Part shown: positions 55,735 to 64,000 of the stretch, in pieces
Numbering within the stretch: the stretch's first letter is position 1
Layout of the letters: each line of letters opens with the position of its first letter
From: Eumeta japonica
Lineage: Eukaryota > Arthropoda > Insecta > Lepidoptera > Psychidae
Direction of reading: 5' to 3'
Length of the DNA stretch: 64,000 nt
Assembly: GCA_005406025.1 (NCBI GenBank)
Contig: BGZK01000547.1
Coordinates: 62,001 to 126,000 of the forward strand
Translations under genes and position numbers: made by a program
The notes under the pieces: model-generated
Told to the model about the DNA's origin: nothing
Database searches by the model: none
What the model saw: only the letters and a program-made list of their open reading frames with translations

Positions 55735-56085
55735 ATCGATGAAAATTTTTCGATTTACCTTAATTAATGTTGTCTTTGACACATTTTATTTGTTCGTTAG
55801 ATATTGTATGGTGTGAGAGAGTACATTTCAAAACGGCTGCAATGTGATTCGTCTTCATTTTTCCCCGTTAGTGCTGAACATTAGCGAAAGTCCTCAATAA
55901 TACCTAAATGTTTGTAAACTTGTCCATAAATATCATTTTTATATCAATAAAAAGTCAATAGTAATTGCACACAAAAACAATAAATTTTCATATTGTTTGT
56001 TATATTTTTTTAGCGATATAATGCATTTAGTTAATTAGATTAACATAAATTTTAACTAAACATACATTAAAAGTTACCGGAAACT
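55735..56085. other. No gene seen
   Basis: AT-rich, unassigned. Confidence 0.4.
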
Positions 56086-56089
56086 TGCT

Positions 56090-56720
56090 ATAATACATCA
56101 ATTAAAACTGCATTGAAATCGGTTAAGCCTTTGTGAAATTAGCGTGTATAGATATACTGACAAACAGACAAAAAATTTAAAAATATTATTTTTGACCTTG
56201 GTAACAAGTACAATGTGTATAAATTGTTTTTATGAATAAAAAATATATAATTTAGGTACAAATAAGGCTCGTTTACGCTTTTATTACATATAATAATAGC
56301 AAGCCAATACGTTCAGCCTTTTCGGAAATTAGCTCGGACAAACAAATGGACAGGCAGCTTACGGATGTGTCTGCTTGCTCTCAGAATAAAAATTGAAAAA
56401 TGATAAGTGTGGAGTAGGAGCGTTTGAAATTAATACTTACGACTAAATTTTGTAAAAGTAGCGTATGCATATTATTATAGGCGCGCATATAAAAAGTATC
56501 CTGTTTCTTATTCAAGATGTAATCTACTTGTGTTCAAATTTTGAATAAAATCTGTTTAGCTGTTTCACAGATTAGCTCGGATGAACAAACAGACAGACCT
56601 TTAATAAAAATTAATATAGTTTTTATTTGTGCAATTATATATTTTTACTATATCCTAATTCCCATTAAGATGAGTAAAATCGTTCTTAAGTTACAAAAAA
56701 AACATACACACAGGCAAACA
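56090..56720 (+). repeat. Run of four repeat tails of one type
   Basis: Tail phrases occur near 56112 ('gaaatcggttaagcctttgt'), 56305 ('acgttcagccttttcggaaa'), 56545 ('aaaatctgtttagctgtttc') and 56700 ('cacacaggcaaacaaac'). Most end in '...acaaacagaca'. It may be a mosaic of serial insertions or an old tandem array. Confidence 0.5.
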
Positions 56721-56935
56721 AACATACATAAATTTTAAACACAGTGGAGCGGAGGTTAATGGCTCATAAAGCAAATATTTCTCAAAAAATTTGAGAAAAA
56801 AAATGTTTGTACAGACAAACCCTACATATTTATTTACTAGTATAAATATATAATTTATATTAATTACGATTTCTTTAATGTTACGCAAAAGGGGACATTT
56901 GAAAAAAATAAAAAAAACGTATATATCGGTGACGG
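56721..56935. other. No gene seen
   Basis: A-rich. The short frames on both strands are low-complexity. Confidence 0.4.
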
Positions 56936-56939
56936 CAAT

Positions 56940-57290
56940 TAAGAAAAACGCCTTTTATACAGTATTCCCGCGAAAAGCACCCCAGACGTCAGCCTTCGGG
57001 TGATAAATAGTCCCCAAACAAAGATGCGAAAAAGGAAAGTATTTCTTCGCTGGGGCATGAAGGCGAGCGGAGCGCCACCTCGGGGGCCGAGAGCGCGCTC
57101 GTGTTGATTATGATTACCTGACAGTTCTCCGAAATCGTCCTGCGGCATGGTTTATTCATTGTTCAGCCGCCCCGCTGCCGAGTCAATGCGATCCGAAAGG
57201 GCGTATGTACATAAGCTGCCGGAGTACGCGTCCAGTGATTGTTGCGTGATGTCGTTTAATGTCTACCGTACCTGCGTAATCTACTATCTG
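56940..57290. other. CpG-rich unique island
   Basis: 'gaaggcgagcggagcgccac', 'gggggccgagagcgcgctcg' and 'gccgccccgctgccgagtc' form a strong composition shift. A 69-codon minus-strand frame (56939-57148) starts in it but becomes hydrophobic and unrecognisable. It is a possible promoter or conserved element, by inference. Confidence 0.3.
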
Positions 57291-57349
57291 CGTTACGGAA
57301 TATGAGTAAAGGTTTATTTTTTTATGGTTATTTACATCTTATGTATTAT

Positions 57350-57400
57350 TCCGTTCCCGCTCCCGATCCCGTTTCCGGTCTCGATCTAGATTGGATTCGG
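57350..57400 (-). repeat. Tail-family body fragment
   Basis: 'ttcccgctcccgatcccgtt' then 'tccggtctcgatctagattg' are body units without tail or outer part. Confidence 0.55.
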
Positions 57401-57470
57401 ATCTAATCAGAGGAAAGCATATTCTTAAACCGGAAATGCGCGTACTGCCGTTAAATTATATTATTATTTA

Positions 57471-57515
57471 AAAATTGAAACGATATAATATATTAAATTA
57501 TATCGTTTCAATTTT
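57471..57515. repeat. Perfect 19-bp palindrome, 7-base loop
   Basis: 57471-57489 is the exact reverse complement of 57497-57515, loop atattaa. It lies about 70 bases from the tail-family fragment. Confidence 0.9.
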
Positions 57516-57599
57516 ACCCGGTAACGTAGGAATTCCTTCTATATTTATGCGAGTGAAGTAGAGAGTTTAAGCTACTGTGTACTAAAATCTGACCAGATA

Positions 57600-57735
57600 A
57601 GTCTAGTATTCTACCTGTTTTAATCTAGTATTCTGGTCTAGTTTATATACTAGGAAAAGGGTTATGTAAATCGGACCACCAGTTCTCGAGTTATAAACGC
57701 ACAAATGGATAAACCGATAATTATACAGAGTGACT
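57600..57735 (+). repeat. Repeat tail remnant
   Basis: 'aaatcggaccaccagttctc', 'gagttataaacgcacaaatg' and 'gataaaccgataattataca' follow the pattern of a retrotransposon-like 3' end. 'tctagtattct' is repeated at 57602 and 57624. Confidence 0.4.
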
Positions 57736-57849
57736 TCGTGTTTTATAATAAAATAGGAAATTATTTTCTGAACATTTATATTTGAAAATTTTAAAAAATC
57801 AGGTATTTTACAGATCTTAGAAAGACACACAATTAAAAACATAACCAAA

Positions 57850-59560
57850 GTCAAAGTTACACGTACAGTCTACTCAACAAGTTGAAAACATATTAATTTT
57901 CGCTATGTCTGACTGTCAATTTTTATAAACAAATGCGTATAACTTATGAGCCCTTTTTATAGTTATAGTTACAAACTCGTTGTTGGGCTCATCTGAAAGA
58001 TAAATTTATAGTCCATAAAGTTATCTTGAATGTTTTTAACCGTATCTATACTAGTTTCAAAGGTATAGCCATTAATATATAAACATACAGAATAGCCACT
58101 TTAGAAGTACATTAAAATGAAAAATGTAAAAAAATATTTTTATTTTATTTTGTTGCACATCGTTGTTTTCGTTTTTTGTTTATCACCTGAGAAATATTAA
58201 CATATTCTATATTTTTTTTTGTAACAAATTGTTCATTTAATAAACAAATAGGATATGAATAAAAAAAATTCTTGGATTTCGTAAAAAACAGTAAATTCTG
58301 ATTTAAAAATAAAAAGTTTTCCTTAATATTTTGTTCAAAAAATATATAAATAAAAAAAAACTTAGTATTTGAACAATTACAATTTTTTTAAAGAAATTTC
58401 TTTTTATTAAAAATCATGATCTGGCTCAACAAACTATATGACAAAAAATTTGAATTTTTATTCCATTTGTTTAAATTTTTTTTTAATATGTAATTATTCC
58501 ATTTGCTTAAATTTTTTTTAAGCAACAGTTAAAAAAAATAATAACAGTTGTCGTATTATAGTAACAACAATCAAATTATAAGAAATGTAACCTCTTTTTC
58601 GCCTTTTCAAATATTCTGTTGTTTAAATAATTCATAAGCAAGAGGTCCTAACAATTAAAAATACCGCATGCTGTCAACTTCATTCAGTATAGTTACCAAA
58701 ATGTCTCCACGAAGCAAAATCATTTTAAGACCTTTTGTTTAACAATTGTCGAGTTTGAAATGTAAATGAAAGTTTTGAAAAAAATATCTTCATGCAATGA
58801 AAAATGCATGAAAAATTTTTTATAGTCGGAATTTTTTCTTTCCAAATGACACTGTCATTTTTTTTATCTTAAATTAATATTTAATATAACAAAAAATAAT
58901 CTTTGTAATTAGCGACCAATTTTCAGATAGCGTAACAGCACTGCTTTCAACGCGTGGGAGCCTATTTTCATTATTAAACAGAAATATTAACAAAAAAAGC
59001 TCTAATTTTGGAAGTCAACTCTTTTTTTGGAAATTTCCTCCTTGTCAAGATTGTCTTTGCAAACTTGCTTTAGCACCAATAGTTTTTGAGTAATTTCAAA
59101 AAGTAGTCGACCCCCTTTTTTCAATCTTTAATTGTTTATAGCTTTTGCAATTATTTATATGCGTATTTGAAATTTCTACATAAGCTATCGCACGTATTTT
59201 GATTTGTAGTAGCAAGAATTAACACGATGAACTAGACTAGTAGCTAGGTCTATTACGCCAACTTCATTTTTCTTTAATTTTTTAGAAATATTTTGAAATT
59301 TTTAAAAGTTGTGGCCAAAAAAATTTTATGACACCTCTGCAACAAGTTTCGGTTTCCTAAAAGTTGGCAATCGACTATAGTACTTTATTTTAAGCTTGTC
59401 TACAAAATTGAGGTATTAGAGATTTTCAGCATTAAAATAATTGCAAGAACCAGTTAAAATAAAAAATCTTTATTACTATAATTTATTAAATTGTTAATGC
59501 ATATCTTATTCCTAGTAATATATACCAAAAAAACATATTAGTAATTAACATTAAAAATGG
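57850..59560. other. Very AT-rich block, no gene seen
   Basis: Long A and T runs throughout, with no open frame above background and no recognisable terminal repeats. It may be a decayed AT-rich element. I cannot show that. Confidence 0.4.
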
Positions 59561-59765
59561 CATATTCGTAATAAAAATGAAAAATGACGTAGGTACTCAT
59601 TATAAACATAGTTAGTAAAATATTAGTATTAGACAAAATTATTAGCAAAAAACAATACAATAACATACTAGTAATAAATATGAAAAAGGCTAAAAATAAA
59701 CACTAAAACTGATAATATTGACAACAAACAACAAAAAACACACTAGGAATAAACAATAAAAGTAA
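59561..59765 (+). repeat. Degenerate 'agtaataaa' array
   Basis: 'gtaataaaaatgaaaaatga', 'gttagtaaaatattagtatt' and 'actagtaataaatatgaaaa' repeat a TAGTAATA-like core. Confidence 0.4.
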
Positions 59766-60585
59766 TACAATAAAAATACATATAACATCCTGTACTCAAG
59801 CTGTCGAACATTGTTAGCGCCTCCGTGAAGGAACGCGATGACTCTGTACGCACACATTGACATGCCTCGACGCACACATTTGTAATGAACAAATCGAGGC
59901 GTGTCGTATTCGATTATTCTTATATACAGTCGTATATACAGACAGTCATGTGTCAATTGGTCAATATTTATGTTGACCAATGCACATGGACCCGCACATT
60001 GTTCGACTTTGTTCAAATTAAATTGAAACAATTTCAATGCAATGCTACAATTATGTTAATAACTACGTAAATCAATTATTATAATATTCACATCTTCAAA
60101 TTCTAACAGAACTTTATGACTTTTGTCTTGTGCTTACGGCGACTGTATACAACTAAATAATGTGTCGGAAAAAACTTAAATGCCCCTTGATACAAATTTT
60201 AACTTTTCTGAGAATTTATCACATTTTTTGTTTTTGTAAATAAATATCTACACATTTGTATTTTTTTTTTTGATTTGAAGTTCTATAAAAGGGTGCTGTT
60301 ATATATATAAAAGGGTTTTTAAATATCTCTTTGTTTTTGTATTTCATACATATTTTGCAAAATGTGTTTTGTTCCTCGTCGCTTTGTTAATATTAAAAAA
60401 AAATCTACTAAATGCACATTGACAAATATCATTGTTATTTGTGTTCTGAAAAGCTACTAAATACCGTACAAACCGAAAATAATTTACGTTATTGATTTTC
60501 AATTTATTTTAGCTTTAGGTTAAGACAGAAAGTTTCCAATTACCAGTAAAACAGACCTTGAAGGCTTAATAAGGCGGAACACATT
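59766..60585. other. No gene seen
   Basis: AT-rich. The 115-residue minus-strand frame at 59690-60037 ends in a Phe/Leu/Val-rich run derived from the adjacent A-rich array and is not supported. Confidence 0.4.
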
Positions 60586-60589
60586 GAAA

Positions 60590-61160
60590 TCCGCCACTTA
60601 GGAAAATAAGCCGGATGTTCACGTATTAAATTTTCCACGTGTGTGAATTCCGTAAACGACTTAATTAATTTCGAGAGGCGTCGCCTTAACGTTCACGATT
60701 TTCACAGATGAAACTCCATTAGAAGGCGTACTTAATTAAGATGAAATACCTAATTGTTGTTCATCGCGAATTCATAACTCCTGCTCCCTGAAAATAATGC
60801 ACGAAGTGTAACAGCGTACGTTCGCGCGGCGGTGACAGGTAATTTCCTCGTGGATTGTGATACATTTATGCAGCGTGTACGTATAAAATTCATTGGAATG
60901 CTTGCGCTTTGGCGGAAAGGCTGTCGTGTATGTTGAAAACTGAAAACTTGAACGTTTCGTAATGAAAGCTGTTGAAGCAAAGCGGCTGTCGCTTTCGAAC
61001 CGGGAGTTGCCGGGTTCTCGGTCCTGTCCAAAGGCGAATCGACCGATAAATTTTTAACTTAAGTCGACTGAGACCGTCCACCGTGTGCCTCGAAGGGCAC
61101 GTTAAGCCGCCAGGTTAACAGCCTCCAGATGTCACTAGACCTACGCGGGGTGCTTATGGT
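60590..61160. other. Long mixed/CpG-rich unique region
   Basis: This is the longest stretch of balanced composition in the last 10 kb ('cgagaggcgtcgccttaacg', 'gtacgttcgcgcggcggtga', 'cgaagggcacgttaagccgc'). Several overlapping minus-strand frames exist (60750-61081), none with a domain or gene structure. It is a good candidate for conserved non-coding sequence, by inference. Confidence 0.35.
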
Positions 61161-61995
61161 GTCGAGCCCTCGATGTGAAATGGAAAGATTGTGATAAAGT
61201 ATGCCTCAGCAGGGGGGCGATTAAAAACCTAATACAAAGCAAAACGCTCATACGATAGCTTTGATTATTTTAATACTTAATATGTATATATTTAATACAT
61301 GTGAAAAGGAATATAGAATTTTTCGAGATCAATAGTGATAGATATAAATTCAATGAAAGAAATAAAAATAAACTGTATTTGCACGTGAGTCGACTACATA
61401 AAGTCACGGATTCGTTTAGGGGGCTCTTTGTGCGCATCTTCAGTAAGGTCTCCGAGAATATACAAAATCTCTGCTTAACAAATTTAAAATCATTTTTAAG
61501 CAACTGCTTCTTAAAAAAAAGGTATTACACAATTTGTGAATATTTTGAGGCCGAACATTGATGGGCATAACGAGCTCGACTTCTAGCGGGTTTCTTTATT
61601 TAAGTTGAAAAATTATATACGTTTGATTGTATAACATAATGTACATGAAGTCGAAAAGAGGTGCCCTCAAGTTTCTTGCTCGTTATTCTTGAGGGAGAAC
61701 TGCCTTCCGAACGAGCGATAAAGTAGTGAAGCTAAGTAGTAAAATATGAATTTTTTACGCATTGTGACATATTTCAAGTGTTCATCGTGAGCTATGAAAT
61801 AGATATATTTGAATTGAATTGAATTAAAATTATGCGATTATGTAGGTAGAAGAAAAAAATCTTTCCCATATAGAAACATCTTTAAAAGCGTACCTATCCA
61901 AATATGGTAGACCTTCGGATTATTGTCAAGTGTTATTCCAATGAAGAATAAAAGAAAATCGTTCTTAAGTTTGCGTTGGATTTGCTTGATTGAAT
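61161..61995. other. No gene seen
   Basis: AT-rich. The overlapping 86- and 77-codon frames at 61270-61561 are on opposite strands and show no motif. Confidence 0.4.
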
Positions 61996-62002
61996 ATAGT
62001 AA

Positions 62003-62040
62003 TTCATTAGTCTGAGTAAACTTTTACTCGGACTAATGAA
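62003..62040. repeat. 18-bp palindrome, one mismatch, 2-base loop
   Basis: 62003-62020 pairs with 62023-62040 apart from one G/A difference. Confidence 0.85.
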
Positions 62041-62044
62041 CCTA

Positions 62045-62545
62045 CTATTACATAATTAAATTTTGCAATTTGTTATTGTTGGAACTGAACATTTCCAACA
62101 AGAATAAATGACCGAAAATGAAAAGATTAAAGATGCTTTTCTTAGTCTTACTTGATAATTTTCTTAGACACTTCAGTAAATCAATAATAAGTGTTTATTG
62201 ACGTCGGTATACAGTGTGTTTCAACTTAGGAATGGTAATGTAGACAAAAATTCTCTAAGGAAAGGATATTATTTGAAACTAAGTATTTTAAATAATGTAA
62301 TTTCTATAGAGATTTTTTTTTCATGATAAAGTGGTCCCTCATAGAGGGCTTACATTATGGAAAATATTGTATTAAAACGTTTTGTGGGACAGAAATTTCT
62401 ACATCGAATCATGGGTTTCTCGGTGACTATGGAAGAAATATCACAACGGATCTACAAGTCGTGCTAGCTAACAAAGCGGTCTGAAACCAAAATTCAGTAA
62501 TCTGAAATTGTGTACTTATTTGTACATCGGTGTTTGAATAAAACG
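62045..62545. other. No gene seen
   Basis: AT-rich to mixed, unassigned. Confidence 0.4.
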
Positions 62546-62549
62546 CCGC

Positions 62550-62930
62550 GGCAGAATGCTAATACAAAATGTCGTTTCGAAACCGAAGCTTTTAATTAGA
62601 AGCTTTGTGCTTCGCTTTCAATCGGCCTCGTTTCGACGCATTCGTTTCGTATTTGTTCGAGTGCGATCCGTCTCCGTGTAAAATCTCTTGTTGAACACGT
62701 CCCACGTGTGTACCGGAGCGATTATTGGTTCAATTATTTCCCTGTTTCATCCTTCTGGAAAGTTCTCTTTTAGCGTACGAATTATATATACGTATGTAGA
62801 TTCGTTGAACAATTTTACACCTTTTCTATTAGAAGCGGCACAGAGATTTAATTTTGGCGTTGGCGAATCATTTTTTTTATTGTGGACAATGGGAATCATT
62901 AGTTCGGTTGCTAATAAGTAATAAAATTAA
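62550..62930. other. CpG-richer unique patch with short ORF
   Basis: 'aaacgccgcggcagaatgc' and 'gagtgcgatccgtctccgtg' mark the patch. A 77-codon plus-strand frame (62688-62921, starting MLNTSHVCTGAIIGSI) is hydrophobic and unrecognised. AATAAAATTA follows near its end at 62920. Probably non-coding. Confidence 0.25.
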
Positions 62931-63019
62931 AAATTTTAAATTAATATAAAGGTGTGTTTTTTTAATTTTTGTCGAATAAAGTTAGTGTGTATAGAGATAT
63001 TTGTGACAACATTTTATTT

Positions 63020-63235
63020 GGGGCTCTCGCTCGCACCTTTGGTCGCGTAGATGTTGATGGATTGTTACATCGTTTACATCGTCTCATGAAACTAGATCCA
63101 CCATCATCCCAATTTTGGTCCTGCTTTCGGTTCTGAATCCGTCCTACTCTTGACTGCGCCCCTAATCCTGTTCTTTTTTCCGATTTCAGTTCTGAACTCG
63201 AACATGATCTTGGTTGGACCTTCGTTTCAATTCTG
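63020..63235 (-). repeat. Tail-family repeat copy 8
   Basis: Degraded inverted tail 'gctctcgctcgcacctttgg' then tcgcgtaga at 63022-63050, followed by body units ('cccaattttggtcctgcttt', 'ctgaatccgtcctactcttg'). Confidence 0.6.
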
Positions 63236-63675
63236 GTTAAATTACGTTAATTTCCACATAAGAATCCTAAATATTTCTATGATAATTTTTATTATATCCC
63301 ATACGTAATCCAATAAGCTCCTCTACCTCCCAAAAATTACCCCGGACGAATAGACAGACAGACAGACAAAGAGACTTACAAACAAACAAAATTATAAAAA
63401 GAATTATTTGAATACCAAAAGTTTTAAAATAAATCTATGGTTAAAAATGCAATTATTTTGAAATCACAGACAAACATTTCAATTTTATTTATATGTATAC
63501 GTAGATTAGTTTTGTCCTTTCCTTCACTTCTCGTAGTGTACATAAAGTTTACGCACACTATAGTATGTATAACGTACATACAACAAAAGTTACAATACAT
63601 AATTATAGTTAATTGTCCATCATCTCTAATATCGAACCTCAATCAAATTTGAACTTGATGTTCGTTTCATACCCA
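63236..63675. repeat. Repeat tail at 63340-63400, then AT-rich DNA
   Basis: 'tacccccgg'-like 'attaccccggacgaatagac' and 'agacagacagacaaagagac' form a retrotransposon-like end. No gene follows. Confidence 0.4.
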
Positions 63676-63679
63676 AATT

Positions 63680-63790
63680 CGCTTTAAATCTAAATTGTAA
63701 TACCGGTCCCGGTTTCGATGCCTGTCTTAATCTTGGTCCCACTGTTATTTGCGATTCCGATAACCATCCTGATGACAATAGCGACTATGA
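63680..63790 (-). repeat. Tail-family body fragment
   Basis: 'aataccggtcccggtttcga', 'tcttaatcttggtcccactg' and 'gcgattccgataaccatcc' are body units. The minus-strand frame at 63690-63875 is repeat-derived. Confidence 0.6.
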
Positions 63791-64000
63791 TGATGAAGCA
63801 TAAGGTACTAATAACGTAAAACTCGTTACTCTTTTGCACCAATTTCCTCTTTCTGCATAGTTTTAATATTGCCAAATAAAAGTTAAATTATTTCCATTTT
63901 TTAGAATGCAAGCTAACACCTTTCTGCCTGTTTTTTCATATATTCTCTTCGAGATAAAGTTTATCTTCATATAGCCTATGTTCGATTGCAGGACAAAACC
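63791..64000. other. No gene seen to window end
   Basis: AT-rich. Nothing assignable. Confidence 0.4.

Noticed and set aside
59690..60037. 115-codon minus-strand frame
   Set aside because: Its hydrophobic C-terminal third comes from the A-rich degenerate array. There are no domain or gene signals.
60985..61010. B-box-like 'cccggttcgaaag' on the minus strand
   Set aside because: No A-box at the correct distance and no cloverleaf can be folded, so it is not called as a tRNA.
1..64000. CRISPR array, operon or prokaryotic system
   Set aside because: No regularly spaced direct repeats with unique spacers and no ribosome-binding or operon layout. The transposons and splice-like signals are animal-type.

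Overview
The window looks like gene-poor intergenic or intronic DNA from a moth or butterfly. It is strongly AT-rich. I recognise remnants typical of Lepidoptera: two mariner transposons, one of them of the mori type; two non-LTR retrotransposon fragments; a SINE-like repeat with the 'catgggcgg ... cgtttgcc' tail; several copies of a 'cgcggacggagccgcgggcaaaagctag' tail family; and short repeats ending in '...aacagacagac'. No window-wide gene is visible. No open frame is long, and every recognisable protein-coding remnant belongs to a broken transposable element. The species cannot be named from this.

Layout. Bases 1-10 kb hold a decayed retrotransposon 3' coding end (893-1355), a 963-bp TA-flanked inverted-repeat element with eight copies of a 15-base motif (1644-2606), a SINE-like repeat (6165-6680), and a mariner (8358-9556) inserted inside an older repeat copy. 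Bases 10-20 kb hold retrotransposon tails, CpG-rich islands near 12.3 and 14.0 kb, and a second, internally deleted mariner (16145-17191). Bases 20-32 kb are mostly featureless AT-rich DNA with small tandem duplications. Bases 32-35 kb hold a 1.9-kb reverse-transcriptase relic (32480-34390, minus strand) followed by a possible host exon. Bases 35-45 kb are the most gene-like part: a CpG-rich patch (35080-35400), a small minus-strand frame with a signal-like N-terminus (37287-37502), a possible two-exon mini-gene (41565-41793) and a 48-base candidate microexon (43720-43767). Bases 45-64 kb return to interspersed repeats, plus islands of CpG-rich unique sequence that may be conserved non-coding DNA.

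The most unusual structural signal is a set of long, perfect or near-perfect inverted repeats with tiny loops (5658, 32536, 39295, 39400, 48599, 52525, 57471, 62003). One lies inside a retrotransposon tail whose sister copy in this window lacks it. That suggests the palindromes arose in place by template switching during replication, unless they are assembly errors.

The genes do not work together in any pathway. If the candidate exons are real they would belong to one or more host genes, with this window lying largely in their introns or flanks. Function is not assigned to any of them.
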